NCBI RefSeq assembly: GCF_947241705.1
Contig: NC_079267.1
Location: 894,501-958,500, forward strand
Direction of reading: 5' to 3'
DNA length: 64,000 nt
Source: Saccharomyces mikatae IFO 1815
Taxonomy: Eukaryota; Ascomycota; Saccharomycetes; Saccharomycetales; Saccharomycetaceae
The stretch's first letter is position 1. Each line of letters opens with the position of its first letter. Position numbers and translations under genes: made by a program. The notes under the pieces were generated by a model that was not told where the DNA came from, made no database searches, and saw nothing but the letters and a program-made list of their open reading frames with translations. Of this stretch, positions 43,205 through 50,728 are shown one piece after another.

Positions 43205-43680
43205 ATAGAGCAATATCGAAATGAGCAAGAATAAAGTTTTCCGAATGGTTGATTCTGCTTTACTTGTTCCCTCTGCTTTCCCTGATCCATTCAGAAAAGA
43301 AAGGGACGAAGTCCTCGAAGTGAAAATTTCAACATCGTTAAGGACCGACGCGCCCTCTATAACCTAACATGTTATGCGCTACCAAAAGAAGCTGCCCCTG
43401 TTCAAAGAGTTTCCAGTGGCACAGCCAAACCTTAAATAGCGATGCATCGATAGCCTTGCTGCTAAGACTACATACAGCGAGGTCACACACACCCCATTCT
43501 CTCGTATTTTCGGCCGTAATTCATTGCGTTCACATCATTTACTTGCATATGTGTTTTCACCAGCTTCTCGCAAAAACTAAGGGAAACGCGGCGAAGAAAT
43601 CAGTTGGTTGAAACACTATACAATATTATTAATTAAGTAATAAAAGTAACAAATACAGGAAACATCAAGTGGAGTACACA
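43205..43680. promoter_or_regulatory. STE23/ECM19 divergent intergenic region
   Basis: 476 bases. I see AT-rich sequence before ECM19 (about 43610-43660) and a GC-rich patch near 43345, but no factor site I would name. Confidence 0.4.
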
Positions 43681-43899
43681 ATGCGAAAGAACACGTTGGA
43701 TATGGTTACTGTCGGGGTTGCGTGTCTAGTAGGAGTCTACACGGGAACGAAGTTCTTCGAGCCCATTGTTATCGATAGATTGCGTAAGGATGGAAACTTA
43801 AGAACGGATGTTCCCATCCCGGAATACGACGAGGACGGAAATTTACTGAAGGTTACTCCGCCCTTACCATCCACACCACCTACATCACCACAACAATGA
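43681..43899 (+). CDS. ECM19: Ecm19, small single-span protein (mitochondrial in yeast surveys)
   Basis: Function unknown. The name comes from a screen for cell-wall (calcofluor) phenotypes, and the protein has been seen in mitochondria. The first ATG at 43681 gives 72 residues. Features: a basic start (MRKNTL), one hydrophobic span at about 8-21 (MVTVGVACLVGVYTG), then an acidic/hydrophilic segment (PIPEYDEDGN) and a Pro/Ser/Thr-rich tail. This is the shape of a small inner-membrane protein. As I recall, the S. cerevisiae annotation is longer (about 112 residues). Here an in-frame TAA at 43630-43632 prevents an N-terminal extension. The assignment rests on position between STE23 and CCW14. 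Confidence 0.8.
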   Translation: MRKNTLDMVTVGVACLVGVYTGTKFFEPIVIDRLRKDGNLRTDVPIPEYDEDGNLLKVTPPLPSTPPTSPQQ

Positions 43900-43989
43900 G
43901 CAGGTACGTAGGAATATACCTTTATACATTTCATTTCCTGTAGATAGTATTATATAAATAGAGCCATTATAACGTTAAAGAATAATTGG

Positions 43990-43996
43990 TTACCCG
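43990..43996 (+). promoter_or_regulatory. Reb1 site upstream of CCW14
   Basis: TTACCCG matches the Reb1 core exactly. It lies about 230 bases before the CCW14 ATG. Reb1 can insulate the promoter from ECM19 transcription and clear nucleosomes. Confidence 0.6.
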
Positions 43997-44006
43997 ATTA
44001 AACCTA

Positions 44007-44016
44007 CTATTTATAG
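44007..44016 (+). promoter_or_regulatory. Rlm1 (MEF2-type) site upstream of CCW14
   Basis: CTATTTATAG is a perfect match to the MEF2/Rlm1 consensus CTA(A/T)4TAG, 210 bases before the CCW14 ATG. Rlm1 is the MADS-box factor activated by the MAP kinase Slt2 in the cell-wall-integrity pathway, in which ROM2 acts upstream. Confidence 0.7.
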
Positions 44017-44225
44017 AAGCAACAGACCCAAGCATCACACTTTATAGGGATCATTATTTCTTTTTTGCATTTTTTCCGTCAATTTTTCACGAATTTTTCA
44101 CCGTTTATAAACACTCTCGAAGTTATAAACAAAGGGATGATAAATAGATTTGTCCTGTTGTTTACATACACCTCTCCAAAGCTCATAGCACTACTACACT
44201 CGTTCGACACTCGTTATATTTAAGC

Positions 44226-44945
44226 ATGCGTGCCACTACATTGTTATCTTCGGTCATCTCTTTGGCTTTGTTGTCCAAGGAAGTTTTGGCAACCCCTCCA
44301 GCTTGTTTGTTGGCCTGTGTTGCCCAAGTCAGCAAATCGTCCTCCACATGTAACACTTTGAATCAGGTTTCCTGCTACTGTGAACATGAAAACTCCGCCA
44401 TTAAGAAGTGCCTAGACTCCATCTGTCCAAACAATGACGCCGATGCTGCCTACTCCGCTTTCAAGAGTTCCTGTTCAGAACAAAATGCTTCATTAGATGA
44501 CTCTAGCAGCAGTGCCTCTTCATCTAGTAAGGCTTCTTCATCCTCTACCAAGGCTTCTAGTAGTGCTTCTTCTACTAAGGCTTCTTCTAGCAGCGTTTCC
44601 TCTTCTACTAAGGCTTCTTCTAGTAGTGCTTCTTCTTCTACTAAGGCTTCTTCCAGCAGCGTTTCCTCTTCTACTAAGGCCTCTTCCTCCAGCAAGGCTT
44701 CCTACACTGAATCTTCTTCTTCCACCAAGGTTTCCTCCAGTGAACATGCCTCTTCCACCAAAGCTACCACTAGTGAAACTCACTCTTCCTCTGCTGCTTC
44801 TTCTTCTACTGTTTCTCAAGAAGCATCATCCTCTGCCCAACCAACTTCCACAGCCATCATTTCTACTTTCTCAGAAGGTTCTGGTAATGTCTTGGAGGCT
44901 GGCAAATCCGTTTTCATTGCCGCTGTTGTCGCTATGTTAATTTAA
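44226..44945 (+). CDS. CCW14: Ccw14, GPI-anchored CFEM cell-wall glycoprotein
   Basis: Covalently linked structural protein of the inner cell wall. A signal peptide covers residues 1-22 (MRATTLLSSVISLALLSKEVLA). The CFEM domain covers about 23-84 and contains all eight cysteines of the family (in PPAC, LLAC, STC, VSC, YC, KKC, SIC and SSC). A long Ser/Thr/Ala/Lys-rich stalk of about 130 residues, expected to be O-mannosylated, includes an 11-residue repeat. The C-terminal GPI signal ends in the hydrophobic FIAAVVAMLI. The 239 residues compare with 238 in S. cerevisiae. Long open frames in other phases, one equivalent to dubious YLR391W, are shadows of the serine repeat. Confidence 0.96.
   Translation: MRATTLLSSVISLALLSKEVLATPPACLLACVAQVSKSSSTCNTLNQVSCYCEHENSAIKKCLDSICPNNDADAAYSAFKSSCSEQNASLDDSSSSASSSSKASSSSTKASSSASSTKASSSSVSSSTKASSSSASSSTKASSSSVSSSTKASSSSKASYTESSSSTKVSSSEHASSTKATTSETHSSSAASSSTVSQEASSSAQPTSTAIISTFSEGSGNVLEAGKSVFIAAVVAMLI
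44571..44690 (+). repeat. 33-bp tandem repeat in CCW14 stalk
   Basis: Three full 33-base units (44571-44603, 44604-44636, 44637-44669) and a partial fourth, each starting TCTACTAAGGCTTCTTC. Each codes for the 11 residues STKASSSSxSS. Units 1 and 3 are more alike (Val version) than either is to unit 2 (Ala version), suggesting duplication of a 66-base block. Confidence 0.85.
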
Positions 44946-45255
44946 TTATCTATCACTTTATTTCTAATGGGTTAAGGTATCTATCTTTTATATTTTCTTT
45001 TTTCCTCCTCTTTCTTATATGATGTGGATGATTTTATTTCTTCAAAAACATTCTAAAAACCTCTTTATTCCGTGTGTTCCAGTTTCCTACAATCTTTTCT
45101 TCTTTTAAAGCGAAAGAAAAGTATATACACTTTATATTAAATGAAAATGAAAAAAAAGTTCTGGATCAATCACTTACACCTTTCCTTTAAGAACTTGTTG
45201 TTTTGTTACACATGCACATGAAAATATATGTTTATACAGTACTTTTTTGTAAATT
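44946..45255. other. Convergent CCW14/ART10 3' spacer
   Basis: 310 bases with T-rich and A-rich stretches suited to 3'-end formation on both strands. I see no gene, repeat or RNA in it. Confidence 0.6.
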
Positions 45256-46809
45256 TTAGCTCGCCATTTCCGTGTATGTCGGTGGCGGCACATATCTAGG
45301 CAATACTTCTGCTTCAATATGCTCTCTTGCTTGACAAAAGATTTGAACAGGGTTAACGTTTATTTCGGTTTGCTTTCTAATCCCATTGATTACCCATTCT
45401 ATCAACAGCTGAAAACTGAATATTCTCTTTATTGTGCACGTCTTAAAACTATACAGTCTATTGCCACGATGCCTATAATCCTCTTCATTGAACACCAACT
45501 TCCTTAAAATGGGGTGATCTTTCAACCGTAATTCACATTCAAACACGGAACCATCAGGACTTTCTCGTATTTCATTTAAGTTCAAAAGAGGTTTATTGGA
45601 TTTCAGTTCGTTCAAATCAATCTCAATCAGTTTCAAAGATGAGTAGTTTCCATTGGCTATTCCCTGAGATAAATATGTTGTTGTCTCCAATAAGTTAAGT
45701 TGTAACTTACGTGGCACAATTTGCACCTTGCTCAAATTTGTTACATTACCTTCAATGACAACATATACATTGTCAAAATTTTGACACCCAGACTTAAATA
45801 AGTAGTCCTTTCTGTATATTTGCTTCAAATCGTGACTTCTAACTTCTACTCTTATATTAGTTTCTCCGTCAGGTAATGCTATTTTATAAGTGGATGGGAA
45901 AACTTTCATACCATTCGCAAGGCGAGAAGATTGCCTTGTTGAAGTCGCTAACGTTGCGGGTCTCGTTCTAATATCTCCATCTTCTAATAATATAGAATTA
46001 GCCTGAGAGAAATTTCTGTCGCTTTTTATATATCCCACTCCATTAACGACTTCTACATTCTTTGACGAAACTTTGAAATTTGAATTCTTATAATATTCAT
46101 TATTTGTGGCTGCATCGTTACTTTCAATAATGTTACTGGAACCATTTGAAACTTCGTCGTCATCATCAGGTTCTATGATGAGATCTTTTGGCTCAGGTAT
46201 AAATTCAAAAGTTTCAATTTCCCTGATTAATTTATGGAAAGGTTTGAACCAAGATGAGGATTTTCCTAATTCTATTTGAACTTGCACCATATAAATAACT
46301 TTACCAAAAGAATAAAAATATAAATCCAAGTTATCGATTTTATTAAATTTCTGCCACTGACTATTGAATGTGGGTGGCAATCGCGCATTGCTTCTCTTCA
46401 CAAACGCTATCGTCTTTGCTGTATGATTTTTCAAACAGTCAGGTTTTCTAGGAAACTTGTCAAACTGAAATTTGTAGTCATATGAACCCGGTTTTACTTT
46501 AAATGGTTTGGATGCTCCATCGAGAGCATTCCATACATTATCTGGAGGGAAAACCCTCTGTTCAAATTTCATCAATGTATGAAAAGATTTATTATCTTGC
46601 CCAGGCATCATCATACCATTTTGTTGAAACATATACTCTTGATCAATTTTTGTTAAAGTCTCTGAGAACCCTTTTAAAATCACATTAATTCTCCTTATAG
46701 ATAACGCTTTCGTCAACTGAAGATTCACTACTCCTGACATTCGATCATTAGAACTGTAAAACTCCCCATTGCACGGTGGATTTAGAGTTACTGAAACTTT
46801 GGGAGCCAT
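45256..46809 (-). CDS. ART10: Art10, arrestin-related Rsp5 adaptor
   Basis: Member of the ART family of adaptors that bring the ubiquitin ligase Rsp5 to membrane cargo for endocytosis; the cargo of Art10 is not well defined. 517 residues (S. cerevisiae 518). The N-terminal arrestin-like region begins MAPKVSVTLNPPCNGEFYSS and continues with GVVNLQLTKALSIRRINVIL; a second arrestin half follows from about 300. An acidic disordered insert lies near 205-225. The C-terminus carries the WW-domain-binding motif PPTY at 509-512. The start ATG is the complement of 46807-46809. Confidence 0.93.
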   Translation of the reverse strand: MAPKVSVTLNPPCNGEFYSSNDRMSGVVNLQLTKALSIRRINVILKGFSETLTKIDQEYMFQQNGMMMPGQDNKSFHTLMKFEQRVFPPDNVWNALDGASKPFKVKPGSYDYKFQFDKFPRKPDCLKNHTAKTIAFVKRSNARLPPTFNSQWQKFNKIDNLDLYFYSFGKVIYMVQVQIELGKSSSWFKPFHKLIREIETFEFIPEPKDLIIEPDDDDEVSNGSSNIIESNDAATNNEYYKNSNFKVSSKNVEVVNGVGYIKSDRNFSQANSILLEDGDIRTRPATLATSTRQSSRLANGMKVFPSTYKIALPDGETNIRVEVRSHDLKQIYRKDYLFKSGCQNFDNVYVVIEGNVTNLSKVQIVPRKLQLNLLETTTYLSQGIANGNYSSLKLIEIDLNELKSNKPLLNLNEIRESPDGSVFECELRLKDHPILRKLVFNEEDYRHRGNRLYSFKTCTIKRIFSFQLLIEWVINGIRKQTEINVNPVQIFCQAREHIEAEVLPRYVPPPTYTEMAS

Positions 46810-47575
46810 ACTTAGACAAACAGTTTAGTTCTCAACCTTTAGTAATCAAGAACAAATTACTAGTATCAATACTTTTGGAGTTTTCGCTGGTCAAAGGGGC
46901 TACCTTTCAATAATGGCTAGTTTTCTCCTCCACTCTATTTAATTCTACACTTGAATGGTTGCGACTACTTTTATTTAATGGAATGGCCGTTCTAAGAAAG
47001 GCTGTAAAGTTGAAGCGTTTTTGTCTCTAACGCACCCTTCTGAAAAAGGGAGTGAGTGCATCTTTCCCAGGACCCTCTCCCGCTCCAATCAGCAATATGC
47101 CAAGATTTATCATCAATATCTTTGAGAGATATTGGTTTCCACCTGGGTCATTATACAACAGATGAACTTTGACTAATGTTACTTGAGTAAATATCACTTA
47201 ACTTACTGTTCTCTTGATAACGGTAAAAGATACATCCAATCCTGAGCAGCGTTAAGGATAGTACTAGGAGTAGTTGTTTTGAAAAAGACAAGGAAAAGAT
47301 CAGATGGCATACTTGAAGCTTCGATACAGGAAGGGCATATCTGCAAGGCTTCTTCATCATATCATCATGCGGTTATGCAAAATGTCTATTTTGTCCTTCA
47401 CGCACATATCCCTTGCCTTGGAACAGTTTTTCTAAGTTGAAATTTTATTAGGAGTGATTTGATTCGCTTTTTAAAAGATACGCAAGAGAATAGCTGGATA
47501 GGATTACTAACACACAACAAAGATCAGGTTAGATAGTTCGCTTATTAACGAAGATTGCACTAATTGCCACTAAGT
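46810..47575. promoter_or_regulatory. ART10/ATP10 divergent intergenic region
   Basis: 766 bases. A CCAAT pentamer at 47095-47099 and another near 47225 could bind the Hap2/3/4/5 complex for ATP10, but neither is the full consensus. A TACTAAC at 47505-47511 is not matched by any GTATGT upstream, so I do not call an intron. A 69-codon ATG frame lies at 47151-47360 (-). Confidence 0.4.
47151..47360 (-). CDS. Possible 69-residue membrane microprotein
   Basis: ATG-initiated frame starting MMKKPCRYALPVSKL, with a basic N-terminus and a hydrophobic stretch (LIFSLSFSKQLLLVLSLTLL) at about residues 20-39, then a polar tail. The layout would suit a small membrane or mitochondrial protein. I recognise no homologue, and the frame lies in the ATP10 promoter, so chance is likely. 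Confidence 0.18.
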   Translation of the reverse strand: MMKKPCRYALPVSKLQVCHLIFSLSFSKQLLLVLSLTLLRIGCIFYRYQENSKLSDIYSSNISQSSSVV

Positions 47576-48415
47576 ATGCAGCTTATTTTCAAAAGGTTAT
47601 ATCATCCAACACTTCTGCGGATGTCTTTCTTTGGAAAATTTCTCAAGCCAATGATGGCAACAGCTTCACCGAAAGAATACCAAATTAAACAACTGATCAA
47701 ACCCGTAGGCTTAGCAGCAGCACCAAAGAGGCATACCAAGTACTCCCAGGGAAATTCACTAAAGGACATGTTTGATTCGGAAAAGACAAACCACAGAGTA
47801 AAAGAGTTGGCTGTTGAATTCAGCAAATCCGGACTTTACGACGTGCAAGTTTTCCAGAAAACAAAAGGAAAGTTATTTATAGCGCCAGCTTCATATTGGA
47901 AGGACGATAGAGCTCTTTTTTTCCCTCATTTGGTGGGAACTTCAATGGGAGATAAGAAAGAACAGAATATCGAGGATTTGTTGAGGGGTAAAACCAGTAT
48001 AGTGAGATTATTCAGCACGGCGGCCGGTGATAAGCTCAGTAGTTCATACTTCCAAAAAACTGCGAACAATGAAAAATCTATTGACTATTTGACTGACGCT
48101 GATGCACGTTTAAGCTTAAACAACAACAACGTGCAAATCATCGAGGTTAATCTTGTAGAAAACGTTGTAAAAAGTGCTCTTGTGAAAACGCTTGCTCGTT
48201 GGGCTAATCGTGTTCCATCCTGGCGTCAGCGATTTTATTTTGAATGTTCCAGGGCCCAATGGCCATTTTCCGTTAGGGAAGAGCTCTTTTGCAACAATGT
48301 ATTCTCTGGTTACATCTTTCTAGTAGACCAACACTTGAAAATCAGGTGGGCAGCCTGTGGGGAGGCCACGCCATCTGAAAAGGAAGCGTTGTGGAAGTTT
48401 GTAAAAAGCCTATAA
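47576..48415 (+). CDS. ATP10: Atp10, assembly factor of mitochondrial ATP synthase F0
   Basis: Chaperone of the mitochondrial inner membrane that binds Atp6 and is needed to assemble the F0 sector. The ATG at 47576 gives 279 residues, the S. cerevisiae length; four codons upstream come from a TTG. A basic presequence (about 1-35) includes the hydrophobic FLRMSFF-like stretch. The conserved core includes QGNSLKDMFDSEKTNHRVKE and the C-terminal FECSRAQWPFSVREELFCNN, followed by FSGYIFLVDQHLKIRWAACG. It is followed after 158 bases by CST9 on the same strand. Confidence 0.95.
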   Translation: MQLIFKRLYHPTLLRMSFFGKFLKPMMATASPKEYQIKQLIKPVGLAAAPKRHTKYSQGNSLKDMFDSEKTNHRVKELAVEFSKSGLYDVQVFQKTKGKLFIAPASYWKDDRALFFPHLVGTSMGDKKEQNIEDLLRGKTSIVRLFSTAAGDKLSSSYFQKTANNEKSIDYLTDADARLSLNNNNVQIIEVNLVENVVKSALVKTLARWANRVPSWRQRFYFECSRAQWPFSVREELFCNNVFSGYIFLVDQHLKIRWAACGEATPSEKEALWKFVKSL

Positions 48416-48447
48416 AGCACACGCTTTGTGCGGCGGCCGGCAAGGGA

Positions 48448-48460
48448 TTGGCGGCTATTT
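48448..48460 (+). promoter_or_regulatory. URS1 (Ume6 site) upstream of CST9
   Basis: TTGGCGGCTATTT differs from the early-meiotic URS1 consensus (T-C/G-GGCGGCTAWW) by one base. It lies about 115 bases before the CST9 ATG, the normal distance. URS1 represses in vegetative cells and drives early meiotic expression, fitting a meiosis-specific gene. Confidence 0.7.
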
Positions 48461-48573
48461 GTCGATCGTTTTCCTCTTTTAAGTTAACTTCTAGAATATA
48501 AAGAGAAAAGAAAGACAAAGATATTCAAGAAAGCTAGACCGCTTATTTTTGATATCGTTGAAGGTAATATATC

Positions 48574-49899
48574 ATGTCGGATTCCATTTTTGAACAGCCC
48601 TTTGTGTACTGTGGCGTTTGCCATAGGAGGACATCTCACGGCGATCCACTGAGGTTGACTTCTTGCGCTCATATTCTTTGCTCTCAACACTCTCCATTAA
48701 CATCAAAGGTGTGCCCCATATGTAATTCGAGCGATATTTCTATAATTAAACTTATAGAGTCCAAGCAACTACCTAATGACATTAAGATATTTTTCGAGCC
48801 ATTGCCGCCACTTTTGGAGTCACTGTATAATGTCTCTCAATTCCAGTTCAGGGGGCTTTCAAACCAGTGCCAATACTATCAAAATCACTGCTTAAAATTG
48901 AGAGAAAAATGCGCAAGGCAACAGCAGTTGTTATATCAAGCGAAAATAGAATTAGATTCAATGGCAGCCCTTAAGAAAAGGATACAGGAACTAGAAACCG
49001 TGGTGAGACATAACAATGTTTCTTCCACGTCACTCAGCATGCTATCGACAAAAAACAACCACCAAAGTCATTATCAACCACCTCCAACTGTTGATTTGAC
49101 AGTTGATGATAATAGTTTGGAAGAGTTTGAAGCGAAATCTTTTATTAAGAAACTAAAAAGAAGCTCCTCCCTAAGAAATTCTTCGAAACACAACAATGGC
49201 ACCGTTACTCCATCTGCAAGCGCTCGTGTAAATAAGAATCAGTCTCTCTATATGGAGACGTTAAATAGACAGAATAAGAATAGCATTCCTTCTCCTAATC
49301 CGAATCAAAATATCAATAACAATTTACCTAACATTTCCACTATTGCAGAATCGACCAATTTGAACAGATTTTCGTGCTCCCCTGTACGTGTTGCAAAAGG
49401 CTTCAGTAACAAGCTGCCCAATTTTGACATTCTCACTAATAATGGATCCGTATCATCCAAGAATATATCAAGATTATCTACTGCTTCTTTACAATTGTCT
49501 TCACCTCTATCTTCCTCATCTAATAAGCTTATTTTACTGAACAATAACCTTGATGACTTACATCATTCTAACACGCCTTCAACGAGTACTTCAACGCAGT
49601 TCCCCTCGGCTTTAGAAAAGTTAAAAATAACCAGGAAAAGGAATAATACCATTAGTGGCCCGAATAGAATAACGCACAACTTGAGTTCGCATATAAGAAG
49701 CGGTGGTCTCGCATCTTCATCCTCATCAAATTCATTTCAACAGGGGAAACTCGCGAAATCAAATATATTGAAGCGATCCAATTCAACTCAGCAGCTCACC
49801 AACACACTTCTCAAAGATAATAATTCCCAGCCACCTCGGTCAAGTAATACGGTCTTGGGTGGTAGCAAAAGAAATAATAAGTTTAGAAGAATAAGGTAA
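48574..49899 (+). CDS. CST9: Cst9 (Zip3), meiotic SUMO E3 ligase of the synapsis initiation complex
   Basis: ZMM protein that marks crossover-designated sites and promotes synaptonemal complex assembly. It has 441 residues from the ATG at 48574. A RING finger at the N-terminus starts at C13 and C16 (CGVCHRRTSHG), continues with CAHILCSQH and ends CPIC. A coiled coil spans about 98-147. A SUMO-interaction-like motif VDLTVDDN lies near 174-181. The rest is Ser/Asn-rich, disordered and basic at the end. I recall S. cerevisiae Cst9 as about 482 residues, longer at the N-terminus. Here an in-frame TAA at 48565-48567 sits three codons upstream, so the RING start is the only one available. Confidence 0.93.
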   Translation: MSDSIFEQPFVYCGVCHRRTSHGDPLRLTSCAHILCSQHSPLTSKVCPICNSSDISIIKLIESKQLPNDIKIFFEPLPPLLESLYNVSQFQFRGLSNQCQYYQNHCLKLREKCARQQQLLYQAKIELDSMAALKKRIQELETVVRHNNVSSTSLSMLSTKNNHQSHYQPPPTVDLTVDDNSLEEFEAKSFIKKLKRSSSLRNSSKHNNGTVTPSASARVNKNQSLYMETLNRQNKNSIPSPNPNQNINNNLPNISTIAESTNLNRFSCSPVRVAKGFSNKLPNFDILTNNGSVSSKNISRLSTASLQLSSPLSSSSNKLILLNNNLDDLHHSNTPSTSTSTQFPSALEKLKITRKRNNTISGPNRITHNLSSHIRSGGLASSSSSNSFQQGKLAKSNILKRSNSTQQLTNTLLKDNNSQPPRSSNTVLGGSKRNNKFRRIR

Positions 49900-50227
49900 G
49901 TAAAACATTCGAGCGTTTCACCAGAGGGCAGCAGTCCCAAGAATAGATAGAGTTTGTTACTGTATTATAAAGAGTTATTCTATTTTCTTATGTGTTACTA
50001 TATATAGTACGATTTTTAGATGAAATTCGTCGAAGTATGTTCTTATTAGATCCTTCTCCCTTGCCTGCGCAGTAGCAAGGCATAGGAAGAGGATTATGAA
50101 TATATGAAAAGAAAATTGTACAAATAAATAAAACGATAATATGCATACCTAGAGTAGCAAAAGAGACTCTGGCACTGTCCCAAGCATACTACGTACACAC
50201 ATTTACCCTTCAAATCTTGTGAGGTTA
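49900..50227. other. Convergent CST9/COX8 3' spacer
   Basis: 328 bases with AT-rich sequence (TATATATAG near 50002) suited to 3'-end formation. I see no gene, RNA or repeat. Confidence 0.6.
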
Positions 50228-50464
50228 TTAAAAAGCACCAGACTTTTTCAACTGAACATAACAGGCAACAAATGGGATAGCAAATCCAACAGCAAAGAAC
50301 CCGAAATGAGGAAGAGCATAAGGTGTCTTCCTACCTTTGACTTTGAACGGGATGTTTTCATATACACCGTCTTTGAAATGTACCGATCTCTTCATGATAA
50401 TGGGTCTGGTCATGATTTTGCTACTTCTCTTAGCTGTCGTTCTGATCATTTGTTGGCACAACAT
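50228..50464 (-). CDS. COX8: Cox8, subunit VIII of cytochrome c oxidase
   Basis: Nuclear-encoded subunit of respiratory complex IV in the mitochondrial inner membrane (COX7C family). The precursor is 78 residues, the S. cerevisiae length. A basic presequence of about 27 residues (MLCQQMIRTTAKRSSKIM) is followed by the mature VHFKDGVYENIPFKVKGRKT. One transmembrane helix is near the C-terminus (FGFFAVGFAIPFVACYV). The start is the ATG at the complement of 50462-50464. A full Hap2/3/4/5 site lies upstream. Confidence 0.96.
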   Translation of the reverse strand: MLCQQMIRTTAKRSSKIMTRPIIMKRSVHFKDGVYENIPFKVKGRKTPYALPHFGFFAVGFAIPFVACYVQLKKSGAF

Positions 50465-50657
50465 TGTGTATTTAATATGGTTTGCTTTTCTATATTTTGC
50501 TCTCTAAATTCTTTTAAGGAAAATTTAGAACAAAAAACTAGTCAAGCATTCTTATAAATCTTTAGGCCAGTACCAAGGATTCTACCGTTGTCAGCGTTTA
50601 TTTTCAATTTCTCTTTGTCCCCTAGCTCTTCCGTAAACACCGAGCACTTCTCTCATA

Positions 50658-50665
50658 TGATTGGT
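50658..50665 (-). promoter_or_regulatory. Hap2/3/4/5 site of COX8
   Basis: TGATTGGT on the plus strand (ACCAATCA in the COX8 sense) is the full CCAAT-type consensus used by CYC1 UAS2, 194 bases upstream of the COX8 start. It predicts haem- and respiration-dependent expression. Confidence 0.7.
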
Positions 50666-50728
50666 TCAAACCGTTCAGTAAAAAAGAAAGCGTATTCGCA
50701 TATATCATTCATTTATAATATATAACAA

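Larger units (their letters stand above)
43900..44225 (+). promoter_or_regulatory. CCW14 promoter region
   Basis: 326 bases between ECM19 and CCW14. It contains a Reb1 site and an Rlm1 site (listed separately), T-rich stretches at 44050-44100, and a pyrimidine-rich leader before the ATG. The layout suits a strongly expressed, stress-induced wall gene. Confidence 0.65.

Noticed and set aside
44497-44940. Long frames in other phases of CCW14, including 44450-44695 and 44538-44819 on the minus strand (like dubious YLR391W)
   Set aside because: They arise from the repeated TCT/TCC serine codons of CCW14; the signal peptide and CFEM cysteines belong only to the CCW14 frame.
47505-47527. TACTAAC and CAG upstream of ATP10, suggestive of a 5'-UTR intron
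   Set aside because: No GTATGT or good variant lies upstream within a plausible distance.
50658-50680. GGTTCAAACC resembling a tRNA T-arm
   Set aside because: No D arm, anticodon arm or acceptor stem around it; the sequence is better explained as the COX8 Hap site.
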